Source: Halarcobacter sp. (GTDB taxonomy: Bacteria; Campylobacterota; Campylobacteria; Campylobacterales; Arcobacteraceae). Taken from it: a stretch of 64,000 bases of DNA. How positions within the stretch are numbered: the first letter of the stretch is position 1; the number at the start of each line of letters is the position of its first letter. The stretch covers positions 186,001 to 250,000 of the forward strand of contig JAQYVX010000004.1 in NCBI GenBank assembly GCA_030145305.1, in the 5' to 3' direction. The notes below the pieces were generated by a model that did no database searches, was not told where the DNA came from, and saw only the letters and a list, made by a program, of their open reading frames with translations. The translations under genes were made by a program, and so were the position numbers. This document shows positions 18,430 to 27,463 of the stretch, in pieces.

Positions 18430-19425
18430 TTATTTTTTACCAACAAATAGTGCCATATCAATTAATCTACTTGTATATCCCCATTCATTGTCATACCAAG
18501 CTAAAACTTTTACAGTTTTTCCCTCAATTACAGAAGTCATATCAGGAACAAAAGTTGCAGAGTATGAACTACCTATAAAATCACTTGAAACTCTTTTGTC
18601 ATAATCAACTTCAAGTAAACCTTCAAATGCTACTTTACTTGCAATTTGCATAGCTTCATTTATTTCTTCTTTAGTTGTTTCTTTTTTAAGATTAACTGTT
18701 AAATCTACAACTGAAACATCTGCTGTTGGAACTCTCATTGCATAACCGTTTAATTTTCCTTTTAAACTTGGCATTACTAAAGCAATAGCTTTTGCAGCAC
18801 CTGTAGTTGTAGGAATCATATTAACAGCAGCAGCTCTTGCTCTTCTAGTATCTTTTGCATGTTTACCATCTAAAATATTTTGATCATTTGTATATGAGTG
18901 AATTGTTGTCATTAAACCATTTTCAATTCCAAAGTTATCATCTAATACTTTACAAATTGGAGCTAAACAGTTAGTTGTACAAGAAGCATTTGAAATAATT
19001 GCCTCACCTTTATATTCATCTGTATTAATATTTAAAACATAAGTTGGAGTATTATCTTTTGCAGGTGCTGACATTACTACTTTTTCTACACCATTTTTTA
19101 AATATCCTTGACATTTTTCAGTTGTTAAAAATGCACCTGTACATTCAAGTACAACTTTCGCGCCACAACCACCAAAATCAATATTTTCTAAATTTCTATC
19201 TTGGAATACTCTTACTTTAGTTCCATTTATAGAGATGTGTTCATTATCAATAATTTCTGCTGCTACACCTTGTTGAACTGAATCATATTTTAAAAGATAT
19301 ATTAGCATTTCTAGCTCACAAGTAGTGTTTAATGCCACTAATTCTAAATCTCCTCTTTGTGCAACTATTTTTGCTGCTATAAGTCCTATTCTTCCTGTTC
19401 CGTTAATTGCTACTTTTAAAGCCAT
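18430..19425 (-). CDS. gapA: Glyceraldehyde-3-phosphate dehydrogenase
   Basis: Oxidises glyceraldehyde 3-phosphate. The catalytic C149 lies in SNASCTTNCLAP, and the sulfate/phosphate site and C-terminal WYDNEWGYTSR are intact. The Rossmann loop is GTGRIG instead of GFGRIG. The NAD-ribose Asp (usually Asn-Asp near residue 33) is replaced by Asn-Thr-Thr (33-35), similar to what I recall for Helicobacter-type GapA. Relaxed NAD/NADP use is therefore plausible. It is the promoter-proximal gene of the glycogen run, 16 bases before pfkA. Confidence 0.93.
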   Translation of the reverse strand: MALKVAINGTGRIGLIAAKIVAQRGDLELVALNTTCELEMLIYLLKYDSVQQGVAAEIIDNEHISINGTKVRVFQDRNLENIDFGGCGAKVVLECTGAFLTTEKCQGYLKNGVEKVVMSAPAKDNTPTYVLNINTDEYKGEAIISNASCTTNCLAPICKVLDDNFGIENGLMTTIHSYTNDQNILDGKHAKDTRRARAAAVNMIPTTTGAAKAIALVMPSLKGKLNGYAMRVPTADVSVVDLTVNLKKETTKEEINEAMQIASKVAFEGLLEVDYDKRVSSDFIGSSYSATFVPDMTSVIEGKTVKVLAWYDNEWGYTSRLIDMALFVGKK

Positions 19426-19584
19426 TTGTACCTTCCTTTAATAATTTAATATTATAATACACAAAATAAATTACAATATAGTTCTTATTGTAAGCATTTT
19501 GTAAATATATTGTATTATTATATTTAAGTAAAATAAAATGTAAACATAAATAAGGCTAAAAAATAGCAAATTTGAAGGAAATAT
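19426..19584. promoter_or_regulatory. Divergent promoter region between gapA operon and GH57 glucanotransferase
   Basis: This 159-base AT-rich spacer separates two divergent transcription units of the same pathway. Several TATAAT-like boxes are visible on both strands (for example around 19450-19460 and 19510-19535). A ribosome-binding site GAAGGA lies just before the plus-strand ATG. No clear operator palindrome was found. Confidence 0.4.
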
Positions 19585-21600
19585 ATGAAAACTAATCTTT
19601 TATTCGGAATACATTGTCATCAACCTGTTGATAATTTTGATAAAGTAATTTATGAAATTATTGAAAAATCGTATAGACCTTTTTTCGAAATATTAAAACT
19701 TTATCCAGATTTTAAATGCTCAGTACATTTTAGTGGTTGGCTTTTTGAATTTATTTTAAAAAATGATCCTAAACTTTTCAATTTAATAAAAGAGTTATCC
19801 CCTCAAATCGAATTTTTTACAGGTGGATATTATGAACCTATTTTAGCTTCAATTCCAAGTGTAGATAGAGTGAAACAAATAAATATGCTTTCTTTATTTA
19901 TTCAAAAACATTTCAATCAAAAACCAAGAGGACTTTGGCTTACTGAAAGAATATGGGATGATTCTATTATTGATGATTTAAAACAATGTGATGTTGATTA
20001 TGTAATTGTTGATGATTATCATTTAATTGCTTCAGGCTTTGATAAAGATGAGTTAAAAGGTTACTTTATCACTGAAAACTCAAATAATCAAATCTCTTTA
20101 TTTCCTATAAATAAGGACTTAAGATACATAATTCCTTTTGCTTCTATTGAAAATACAATGAAAACATTAAACTCTTATGCTTCACATGAAGGAGAAAATG
20201 CCGCAATAATTTTTGATGATGGAGAAAAATTTGGGGTATGGCCTAAAACCTATGAAAAAGTTTATGAACAAGAGTGGTTAAAAAACTTTTTTGAAAAATG
20301 TATTGAAGATGAAAGTATTAATCCTACAACTTTTGCGGATTTTTATGATAAAAATAATGCAATTTCACTTTCATACTTACCAACCGTCTCTTATCACGAA
20401 ATGGGAGAGTGGTCAACACTACCAAATATATCAAGAGATTATTTAGATTTAGTTCATCAACACATGGATAAAGAGCATTTAATAAGAGGAGGAATATGGA
20501 AAAACTTTTTTATAAAATATAATGAAAGCAATTGGATTCATAAAAGAAGTTTAGAGCTTTCTAGAACTCTAGAACAAAGTAATGAGTTTAAAGATTCTTT
20601 ATTTAAAACCCAATGTAATGATGTATTATGGCATGGAGTTTTTGGAGGAATTTATCTTCCAAATTTAAGGGATAATGCTTATAAATATATAATTAATTGT
20701 GAAAATCTTTTATCAATGAAAGCTTCTTGTAAAACATATGACATAAATATGGATTCAATAAAAGAGTACAAATTTTATACTCCTAATTTAATCACTATAA
20801 TTGATCCAAAATTAGGTGGTCAGATTTTAGAACTTGATTTAAGAGATAAGCTATTCAATCTTCAAAATACACTTACAAGATACCATGAAACGTATCATGA
20901 TAAGATTCAAAAAATAGTTGAAGTAGAAGAAAATGGAATAGAAGATAAAAAAGATAGTAAAAATGAAGATGAAATTGCGACAATTCATGATTCAGTATTA
21001 TTAACAAGTGAAGACATAGAACTTTATGAAGATTGGTATTTAAAAAAATCTGCAATTGACCATATTTGTTCAAATGATTTGGATAAAAACACTTTCAAAG
21101 CTTGTACTTTTAAAGAGTATGGCGATTTTGCGAATCAACCTTTTGACGTAGTTAAAAATACTCAAGGAAGTATTGAAATAAAAAGAGAGGGTGGAATTTA
21201 CAAAAATGATAAAAAAGATACAACTTTAGAGAAATATTTCACTTTTAAAAATAGTAAAATAGACTCCATAGTTAGTTTAAAAAGTGAAGAAACAGATATT
21301 TTGAAATATCTTCTTGAATGGAATTTGCATTTTCAAGATTATGAAATATTAACAGTAAATGGACATAACATTAAAGATACTTTATATCTTGAAAATTCTC
21401 AACTTACTATTTTAGACCAATCATTAAATAAAACTATAACTTTTCAATTTGATCAATGTGTTGATATTTATGTATATCCAGTTAAAAGTGTAAGTCAAAG
21501 TGAAGCAGGAGTTGATTATACGACTCAAGGTATATGTTTAGGTTTTGCTAAAGAATTTAGCTCTCAATTAGATTTGAAATATAGTATTACAATAAAATAG
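19585..21600 (+). CDS. GH57 4-alpha-glucanotransferase
   Basis: Transfers maltodextrin segments between glucans. The N-terminal GH57 barrel begins FGIHCHQPVDNF. The nucleophile is E121 in LWLTERIWDD and the acid D212 in IIFDDGEKFGVWP, close to the numbering in the Thermococcus litoralis enzyme (E123 and D214). The central and C-terminal DUF1925/DUF1926-like beta domains bring the length to 671. An acidic linker at about 445-470 is rich in Glu, Asp and Lys. It is divergent from the glycogen operon and probably works with the phosphorylase-like and branching enzymes. Confidence 0.87.
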   Translation: MKTNLLFGIHCHQPVDNFDKVIYEIIEKSYRPFFEILKLYPDFKCSVHFSGWLFEFILKNDPKLFNLIKELSPQIEFFTGGYYEPILASIPSVDRVKQINMLSLFIQKHFNQKPRGLWLTERIWDDSIIDDLKQCDVDYVIVDDYHLIASGFDKDELKGYFITENSNNQISLFPINKDLRYIIPFASIENTMKTLNSYASHEGENAAIIFDDGEKFGVWPKTYEKVYEQEWLKNFFEKCIEDESINPTTFADFYDKNNAISLSYLPTVSYHEMGEWSTLPNISRDYLDLVHQHMDKEHLIRGGIWKNFFIKYNESNWIHKRSLELSRTLEQSNEFKDSLFKTQCNDVLWHGVFGGIYLPNLRDNAYKYIINCENLLSMKASCKTYDINMDSIKEYKFYTPNLITIIDPKLGGQILELDLRDKLFNLQNTLTRYHETYHDKIQKIVEVEENGIEDKKDSKNEDEIATIHDSVLLTSEDIELYEDWYLKKSAIDHICSNDLDKNTFKACTFKEYGDFANQPFDVVKNTQGSIEIKREGGIYKNDKKDTTLEKYFTFKNSKIDSIVSLKSEETDILKYLLEWNLHFQDYEILTVNGHNIKDTLYLENSQLTILDQSLNKTITFQFDQCVDIYVYPVKSVSQSEAGVDYTTQGICLGFAKEFSSQLDLKYSITIK

Positions 21601-21620
21601 TTAAGAACAAGCTAGTTGGC

Positions 21621-21710
21621 GTTTGCTTCTTTAAATATGACTTTAGCATATTACTAAAAGAAGTTAATATAATAAAAATTCCCTTTAAATTGGGAATCTA
21701 AAGAAAAGGA
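21621..21710 (+). ncRNA. Candidate structured leader, copy 1 (before ArsC/Spx-like gene)
   Basis: An outer arm GTTTGCTTCTTTA (21621-21633) pairs with TAAAAGAAG (21655-21663) around a 21-base insert that itself folds (AATATG with CATATT). Twelve bases later a second hairpin TTCCC (21679-21683) / GGGAA (21692-21696) precedes the ribosome-binding site AAAAGGA. The same architecture, with compensating stem changes, occurs at 36026-36113, with partial similarity at 38910-38930. Confidence 0.5.
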
Positions 21711-21717
21711 TAATAAT

Positions 21718-22071
21718 ATGAAAATGTACGGAATAAAAACTTGCGCAAGTGTTAAAAAAGCAAAAGCTTTTTTTGATAAAAACAATATATCTTATGATTT
21801 TATTGATTTAACTAAAGAGCCAGTAAATGAACAAAAAATTGAAAAATGGCAAGCATTTACTCCTGCTACTTCTATGTTAAATCCACGAAGTAAAGCATAT
21901 AGAGATTTAAAATTAAAAGGCAAAAATATAAGTGAAGAAAAAGCTGTTTCAATAATCGCAAAAGAGAATTCAGTTTTAAAACGACCAATAATAGAACATG
22001 GGTTAAATACTCATGACAAATTTGTTATTGGATTTAATGAAGAAGAGTATAAAAGTACCTTCTTAGCTTAA
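21718..22071 (+). CDS. ArsC/Spx-family (YffB-like) thioredoxin-fold protein
   Basis: A 117-residue protein of the arsenate reductase-related family. The start MKMYGIKTCASVKKA places a single redox Cys (C9) in the T-C-A-S-V-K motif. LNPRSKAYRDL and the late SVLKRPIIEHG match YffB/Spx-type members. Function is uncertain: these proteins act as glutathione-linked reductases or transcription modulators rather than true arsenate reductases, and no ars genes are nearby. It is preceded by a structured leader and followed by a convergent terminator. Confidence 0.8.
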   Translation: MKMYGIKTCASVKKAKAFFDKNNISYDFIDLTKEPVNEQKIEKWQAFTPATSMLNPRSKAYRDLKLKGKNISEEKAVSIIAKENSVLKRPIIEHGLNTHDKFVIGFNEEEYKSTFLA

Positions 22072-22077
22072 TTTATT

Positions 22078-22126
22078 GCTCCTAATGATTTGATTATGAT
22101 TTGATTATTAGGAGCTAGTTTTATTT
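22078..22126 (+). terminator. Terminator between ArsC-like and MscS-like genes
   Basis: Inverted repeat GCTCCTAAT (22078-22086) / ATTAGGAGC (22107-22115) with a 20-base loop, followed by TAGTTTTATTT. It sits between convergent genes and could serve both strands. Confidence 0.6.
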
Positions 22127-22129
22127 AAA

Positions 22130-23014
22130 TTATTTTATGGCTTTGGGTCTGAATTTTAATAAATCATCCAAGTAGTTTTCATAATTATATTTATATGTAG
22201 TTAATTTTAATTTTATTATTACATTTTCTGTCACATCAAATTCTATATCTATTCTATAAAATGGTTTTAAAAATGGTGTTGTATTATATTTTGATTTTAA
22301 AGATAAAATAGTCTCTCTTAGTGTTTTAAAATCTACTTCAACTGTATTAACATATTCATTTAAAAAAAGTTCCGTTTCTTTTATATATTCCTCTAAAGGA
22401 TAGTCATTTTTAACTATATATTTAAATTCCACATAATCCAAATCCTTAATCACTTTATGTATTATTTCTGTTTCATTTAATACTTTATTTTCAAGTGAAT
22501 ATAATTGCCCGTTCATTTCATTTTTATAAATTGTTTTAAATAAATTAACTTTTGTTATTTTACAAATTTCATTGGGTTTTTCTTTAAAATAAAACTCCAT
22601 TCCTTCATAAATAGTTGTTAAAACTGATGATTTGTAAGCTAGACCTAAAAATATATTATTTAATTGCTCTTTTATAGAAAAAAGAGAGATTAATATTAAG
22701 GCTGATAATATAGGAATTATTATAGATAAATTATTTTTGGAAATAATAAAAAAAGAGATGATTAAAAATACTATTACGTATATTTTCAATAAATACTCTT
22801 TTTTACTATTTAAAGTTGCTTCTAAATTTATCTTTTTTAATTCTATTTTAGTTTTATTTATTTTACTTTTATGGTATTTATTTAAGAAAACCAGATGAAT
22901 TATATAAATTACCAATAAGCTTATTGCTAATAATATCAGCTTACTATAATCAAAATTACTTAATAAGTTTAATAAGTTTTCTAAATCTGTAAATAAATTT
23001 TTTAATATATTCAT
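22130..23014 (-). CDS. MscS-like small-conductance mechanosensitive channel family protein
   Basis: A 294-residue membrane protein with hydrophobic spans near residues 25-45, 76-92 and 96-113. The third span runs into LFSIKEQLNNIFLGLAYKSS, matching the pore-lining helix and beta-domain entry of MscS. The following segment with EGMEFYF, KITKVNLFKTIYKN and LENKVLNETEI corresponds to the MscS beta domain (the usual IPN motif is weak). It is divergent from classical MscS, so transport of osmolytes is an inference. It follows the AI-2E permease gene by 23 bases. Confidence 0.6.
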   Translation of the reverse strand: MNILKNLFTDLENLLNLLSNFDYSKLILLAISLLVIYIIHLVFLNKYHKSKINKTKIELKKINLEATLNSKKEYLLKIYVIVFLIISFFIISKNNLSIIIPILSALILISLFSIKEQLNNIFLGLAYKSSVLTTIYEGMEFYFKEKPNEICKITKVNLFKTIYKNEMNGQLYSLENKVLNETEIIHKVIKDLDYVEFKYIVKNDYPLEEYIKETELFLNEYVNTVEVDFKTLRETILSLKSKYNTTPFLKPFYRIDIEFDVTENVIIKLKLTTYKYNYENYLDDLLKFRPKAIK

Positions 23015-23037
23015 TTTTTATCTTTCTTCCTTTTTCT

Positions 23038-24087
23038 TTATTTAAAAAAAGTGCTTATGCTTTTTTTACTTCCAATGTTAGACATAAATATAGATATCCA
23101 TCTTGTATTTGTATTTGAATTAAAGGCAATTTTTAGTGTCATAGTTAAAGGCACAGCTAAAAACATTCCAACAATTCCTAAAACCCAACCCCAAAAGATT
23201 AGAGAAAAGAAAATTATTAAAGGAGATAATCCAAGTTCTTTTCCCATAAATTTAGGTTCAAGAATATTACTAATAAAAATATTTATAAAAACATACACTA
23301 TTATTAAAATAATTGTTGTATTTAAATCAGCCGTTACAAAAGATAAAAGTACAGCTGGAATTGCTGCAATTATGGAACCAACTACTGGAATAAAATTAAA
23401 AAGCATTGCTATAACACCCCAAAGAATTGGATAATCTACTTCAAAAAATATTAAACTTATACTTATTAAAAACCCTGTTAAAAAACTTGTTGTTGTTTTT
23501 ACTAAAAAATATTTTTGTATATTCTGAGAAAATAAATTAAAGTGCTCTAATTTTTTACTGTTTTTAGAAAAAATTATTTTAAGTTTTTTCTCAAAAGATT
23601 TTGATTCAGCCAAGATAAAAGCAATTCCAATAACAAGAAGTAAGAATTTAGATAAAAAAGAACCAATACTCCCTATAATATTTGTAGTAAAAGAGAAAAA
23701 AGAGCTAAAACTAAGAGCTTCTAAAATAGTCTGTTTATCAACTGCAAAACCATAGTTTTCTAGAAAAGCGACACTATCAATAATAACTAGATGTAATTTT
23801 TTCTCATAAATAGGAATATTTGTCAAAAAATCTTTTAATGATATATTTATAATATAAGAAAGAAGCAATGAAATTAATATAAAAATCCCTATTACAAATA
23901 AATAAGCAATAAACTTAGGTATAAATTTTTTTTCTAAAATTTTTATTATTGTAGATACTATTGAGGCTATAAATATTGATAAAAATAAAATTATTACAAT
24001 TTCACTTGCAGCTTTCACCCCTGCAATTATAATTACTAAACTTGCAAAATAAAAAAAGTAATTTTTAATACTCATTGTTGACATCAT
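23038..24087 (-). CDS. AI-2E transporter family (PerM/TqsA-like) membrane protein
   Basis: A 349-residue polytopic protein with about seven membrane spans. The family block FNFIPVVGSIIAAIPAVLLSF and the C-terminal EPKFMGKELGLSPLIIFFSL are diagnostic of the AI-2 exporter / PerM family. Members export autoinducer-2 or exchange ions; the substrate here is unknown. AAAAGGAAT precedes the start codon. It is probably cotranscribed with the MscS-like gene. Confidence 0.8.
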   Translation of the reverse strand: MMSTMSIKNYFFYFASLVIIIAGVKAASEIVIILFLSIFIASIVSTIIKILEKKFIPKFIAYLFVIGIFILISLLLSYIINISLKDFLTNIPIYEKKLHLVIIDSVAFLENYGFAVDKQTILEALSFSSFFSFTTNIIGSIGSFLSKFLLLVIGIAFILAESKSFEKKLKIIFSKNSKKLEHFNLFSQNIQKYFLVKTTTSFLTGFLISISLIFFEVDYPILWGVIAMLFNFIPVVGSIIAAIPAVLLSFVTADLNTTIILIIVYVFINIFISNILEPKFMGKELGLSPLIIFFSLIFWGWVLGIVGMFLAVPLTMTLKIAFNSNTNTRWISIFMSNIGSKKSISTFFK

Positions 24088-24157
24088 ATTCCTTTTGTAG
24101 ACGTATTATAACTTTTTTTTTTAATAAAATCTCTTTTGCAAGTTTAATTCTTTTTTA

Positions 24158-24952
24158 TTAAATTGCCGATTGAATAACACCTCCATCAGCTCTTAAAGCA
24201 GCTCCATTCGTAGCAGAAGATAAAGAGCTTGCTGTATATACAATCATATTTGATATTTCTTCAACATCAGTAAATCTTTGAAGTAAAGAGCTAGGTCTTA
24301 CATTTTCAAAAAAATCTTTTTCAACTTCTTTAAAAGTTTTATTTTGTGAACTTGCAAGCTCTTTTATAAATTCTGAAACGCCTTCTGAATTAGATGGGCC
24401 TACAATAATAGAGTTAGAAGTAACATTTGTACCCTTTGTAAGTTCAGCAATACCACGGGCAATTGAAATTTGTGCTGTTTTAGTCATGCCATAATGAATC
24501 ATCTCTTTTGGAATTTGAAAAGCAGACTCACTTGAAATAAAGATAATTCTTCCCCAATCTTGATTTATCATTTTAGATAAATAATGTTGAGAAAGTCTTA
24601 CTCCACTCATTACATTTATATTAAACATATCAATCCATTCTTTTTCTGTTATATCTTCAAACTCTTTTGGTTCAAATATGCCAAGATTATTTATAAGTAT
24701 ATCAATATGTGGAATTTTAGAAATAAGATAATTACAAGCTTCTACAGTTTTAAGATCAGCTACTATTCCATTGATTTTTGCTTCTGGAAACTCTTCTCTT
24801 ATACTTAAAACTGCTTTTTCTAATTTTTCTTTATTTCTACCATTAATTATAACCTCAGCCCCTTCTTCACAAAGTTTTTTGGCACTTGCTAATCCAATTC
24901 CTTGAGTAGAGCCTGTAATTAGTGCAATTTTATTTTTTATTTTTAAATCCAT
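24158..24952 (-). CDS. Short-chain dehydrogenase/reductase
   Basis: A classical NAD(P)-dependent SDR of 264 residues. TGSTQGIG at about 12-19 binds the cofactor, with Arg in INGRNKEK suggesting NADPH. NNLG, ISSES and the catalytic YGMTK complete the set. The C terminus ADGG is typical of 3-oxoacyl-ACP-reductase-like SDRs. It lies downstream of the aromatic-responsive regulator pair and has an imperfect copy of the tandem GCGA operator just upstream (24991-25005), so it may belong to the phenol regulon. The substrate is not evident. Confidence 0.82.
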   Translation of the reverse strand: MDLKIKNKIALITGSTQGIGLASAKKLCEEGAEVIINGRNKEKLEKAVLSIREEFPEAKINGIVADLKTVEACNYLISKIPHIDILINNLGIFEPKEFEDITEKEWIDMFNINVMSGVRLSQHYLSKMINQDWGRIIFISSESAFQIPKEMIHYGMTKTAQISIARGIAELTKGTNVTSNSIIVGPSNSEGVSEFIKELASSQNKTFKEVEKDFFENVRPSSLLQRFTDVEEISNMIVYTASSLSSATNGAALRADGGVIQSAI

Positions 24953-24990
24953 TTATACTCCTTTTAAAGAAATATATTAATAAAAAAGAA

Positions 24991-25005
24991 TCGTAATTAA
25001 ATCGC
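24991..25005 (-). promoter_or_regulatory. Imperfect tandem GCGA operator before SDR gene
   Basis: On the minus strand GCGA (25005-25002) is followed 11 bases later by ACGA (24994-24991), with a T-rich TATATT stretch at 24976-24971. It is a degenerate version of the box found before the phenol hydroxylase, meta-pathway and porin genes. Confidence 0.4.
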
Positions 25006-25033
25006 GGTGAGTTTATAAATAGCCAAGATTGAA

Positions 25034-25792
25034 CTATAAAAGTTCAATCTTATAACCTGTATTATTTTGATTAACAATTAAATCTTTATGTATTTTCCCT
25101 CTTAATCTAAATAATAAAGATCTAAAAGCAGCATAACCAGCAGGTTCATCCTGCCAAATTGCATATTCTAGTTGTTCTTGGGAAACATTATGTCCAGGTG
25201 AAACACATAAAAGTTTTATAATTTGAATCTCTTTATTTGTTAATTTTACAGGTTCATTTCCATAATAAAGAATATTCTTTTCTTTATCAAAAAGATAACC
25301 AAATTTTAATTTTATTGTTCGTGATTTTTCTTCTGTATTTATAGATAACTTATGTTCTAATGTTTTATTGATAACTTGAACTGCATTTAATTCTTGATTA
25401 ATACCTTTATCTTCTTCTGCTTTTTTTAAAGCTATTTCAATAGTTGCTTGCAAGATATTTTTCTTATAAGGTTTTAAAATATAGCCATAGGCAAAAGTCT
25501 CTGAAGCTTTTTTAATTGTTGCAAGTTCTGAATTTGCTGTTAAAAATATTATAGGAGTATTAGGAATTATTGTTTTTAACTCTTTTGCTAAAACGATACC
25601 TGTAGTTGGTCCTTTTAAATAAATATCCATTAAAATTAAATCAGGAACTACACCTTTTTCTAATAATTTAATTGTTTTACATCTATTAGGAGCAATTCCA
25701 CAAGGTTCATAACCTAATTCAATTAAGGTCTCTTTTAAATTTAATGCAATAATTGACTCATCTTCTACAATCAATATTTTTACTTTATTCAT
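25034..25792 (-). CDS. OmpR-family response regulator, probable phenol-regulon activator
   Basis: A 252-residue two-component regulator. The receiver domain (1-120) has acidic residues in IVEDE, the phosphoacceptor Asp in LILMDIY (about D55) and Lys in LKPYKK. A linker of about 35 residues leads to a winged-helix output domain (160-252) with KLTNKEIQIIKLLC and NNTGYKIELL. It overlaps the kinase gene by 8 bases. OmpR-type regulators bind direct repeats spaced 11 bp, exactly the geometry found before the nearby catabolic genes. I infer that it replaces the DmpR/XylR-type regulator usual for phenol operons. Confidence 0.88.
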   Translation of the reverse strand: MNKVKILIVEDESIIALNLKETLIELGYEPCGIAPNRCKTIKLLEKGVVPDLILMDIYLKGPTTGIVLAKELKTIIPNTPIIFLTANSELATIKKASETFAYGYILKPYKKNILQATIEIALKKAEEDKGINQELNAVQVINKTLEHKLSINTEEKSRTIKLKFGYLFDKEKNILYYGNEPVKLTNKEIQIIKLLCVSPGHNVSQEQLEYAIWQDEPAGYAAFRSLLFRLRGKIHKDLIVNQNNTGYKIELL

Positions 25793-27083
25793 AAGTATTC
25801 TCCTTTTGAGGAAACTTTATACGACACTCTAAACCTTTATTATTATAAAATTCAATTTCACCATCAAGTTGGTCTTCTACAATTGAATGAATTAATTGCA
25901 TTCCAATTGATTCACTTTTATATAAGGAATCAATATCTTTCATCCCTGCTCCATTATCTCTTATTTTTAATAATATAGATTCATCAATTATTTTCATATG
26001 TACGCACAGGAGATTATCCCTATCTTCACTGAAAGCATACTTAAATGCATTTACACATAATTCATGAAGTACCATACCAATTTGAATACATCTATTTGTT
26101 GATAAAATTAGTTTCTCTATATGTAAATCAACATCAAGTTTTGTATTTTGAGAAATATATAAATCTTTTATATCTTCAACAAGTCTAGTAATATAATCAG
26201 GTAAATTTATATACGCTAAGTTTTTGCCTAAATATAAAAACTCATGAACTAAAGCCATTGTATGAATTCTACTTCTACTTTGTTTCATTGCATCTTTTAG
26301 CTCATTATCAGAACTTCGTCTTGCTTGCATATTTAATAAAGAAGAAATAATTTCCATATTATTTTTAACTCTATGGTGAATTTCTTTTAATAATATTTCT
26401 TTTTCATCATTTGATTTTTGTAATTGTTTATTCATTGAAGTAATATTATTTCTATATTCCAGTCTTTGAGTCATATCTCTTCCAAAGGCACAAATATAAT
26501 CTATTCCATTATGCTTAAAAGCATGTCCTGAAACCTCAACAGCAAATATTGAATTATCTTTTTTCTTTTGTGTAGTTTCTAATCTCCAATCTTTAGTATC
26601 TCTTATATCATGCATACATTTTACAGCTTTTTTTCTATCAAATTGAGGATCCATATCTTCAAGTTTCATTTCTAAAAACTCTTCTTGAAAATAACCTAAC
26701 ATTTTACAAGCAGCAGCATTAACATATATAACTTTAGCATCAAGAGTAAACCAATAAATTGCATCAACTGAGTTATTTAAAGCAAACTCATAAGGAAGAA
26801 GTCTTTGTTTATCTTTCTCTTTTAAATCTTTATATGACATATCTATTCTTTGAATAACTCTTTGCATATGATTTAATATTATAAAAAGGATTACACCTGT
26901 TAAAATCAAAAACAATATACCAAAAGTTAAAGGTCCTTGATTTGAAATACTATTAAATTGAAAGAAAACTTTTATAAATTTATCTAAAGATATTATTCCT
27001 AAAACACCACTTAGTATAAAAAATATTGAAAATTTTACTGGGATATTATTACTATTAAAAAAATATTTTTTTATTGAATTCAT
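25785..27083 (-). CDS. PAS-domain sensor histidine kinase, HisKA_2 type
   Basis: A 432-residue membrane kinase. Two hydrophobic spans (about 17-36 and 48-70) enclose a very short loop, so sensing is probably cytoplasmic or in the membrane. A PAS domain spans about 95-215 (AAACKMLGYFQEEFLEMKLEDMD). The dimerisation/phosphorylation motif KEIHHRVKNN is of the HisKA_2/HWE type, followed by an ATPase domain with DNGAGM. It is divergent from the phenol hydroxylase operon with a 131-base shared region. The PAS domain is the obvious candidate for aromatic ligand sensing; this is inference. Confidence 0.87.
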   Translation of the reverse strand: MNSIKKYFFNSNNIPVKFSIFFILSGVLGIISLDKFIKVFFQFNSISNQGPLTFGILFLILTGVILFIILNHMQRVIQRIDMSYKDLKEKDKQRLLPYEFALNNSVDAIYWFTLDAKVIYVNAAACKMLGYFQEEFLEMKLEDMDPQFDRKKAVKCMHDIRDTKDWRLETTQKKKDNSIFAVEVSGHAFKHNGIDYICAFGRDMTQRLEYRNNITSMNKQLQKSNDEKEILLKEIHHRVKNNMEIISSLLNMQARRSSDNELKDAMKQSRSRIHTMALVHEFLYLGKNLAYINLPDYITRLVEDIKDLYISQNTKLDVDLHIEKLILSTNRCIQIGMVLHELCVNAFKYAFSEDRDNLLCVHMKIIDESILLKIRDNGAGMKDIDSLYKSESIGMQLIHSIVEDQLDGEIEFYNNKGLECRIKFPQKENTYE

Positions 27084-27137
27084 TTATTTAACCTTTATTT
27101 TTTGTATTTTATCAAATTTTGTTTTGTTTTATTTTAT

Positions 27138-27171
27138 ATGCGAACAATTCGCGATTTTATTTTCATAGAAT
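27138..27171 (+). promoter_or_regulatory. Phenol hydroxylase promoter with tandem GCGA operator
   Basis: GCGA at 27140-27143 and at 27151-27154 are spaced 11 bp. Eleven bases after the second repeat comes TAGAAT (27166-27171), a plausible -10. This GCGA-N7-GCGA-N11-(-10) arrangement is repeated exactly at 31912-31943 and on the minus strand at 42361-42330. No sigma-54 GG-N10-GC element is visible. Confidence 0.65.
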
Positions 27172-27214
27172 TTCTCAAGTTTAAAAACTATAAGTGATTT
27201 AATTAGGAGTTTTT

Positions 27215-27454
27215 ATGTATGAACTAATGCCAAATGAAAATAAATTTGTACAAATTATAGAAATAAGAGACGATGGATTTGTAGAATTTAATTTTGCTAT
27301 AAGTGAAGCTGTGATGAATGTTGAATTACTTTTGCCATACAAAGCTTTTATTGAGTTTTGTCATAACAATAGAGTATCTTTTTTTAGCCAAGAACAAGAA
27401 GATGAAATATTAATTGACAATGAAAATTGGAAATACGGATTAAATAAAAATTAA
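27215..27454 (+). CDS. dmpK: Phenol hydroxylase assembly subunit P0 (DmpK-like)
   Basis: A 79-residue protein with the DmpK/PhK pattern FVQIIEIRDDGFVEFNFAISEA and LPYKAFIEFC. In Pseudomonas CF600 DmpK helps load iron into the oxygenase and is not needed in turnover. First gene of the hydroxylase operon, after AGGAG; 9 bases before dmpL. Confidence 0.85.
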   Translation: MYELMPNENKFVQIIEIRDDGFVEFNFAISEAVMNVELLLPYKAFIEFCHNNRVSFFSQEQEDEILIDNENWKYGLNKN

Positions 27455-27463
27455 GGAGAAGAT

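Noticed and set aside
21718-22071. Arsenate reductase
   Set aside because: The single-Cys YffB/Spx-like pattern and absence of ars genes do not support arsenate resistance.
27084-27214. Sigma-54 promoter for the phenol hydroxylase operon
   Set aside because: I looked for the GG-N10-GC (-24/-12) element used by DmpR-controlled promoters and found none; a -10 box with tandem GCGA repeats fits better.
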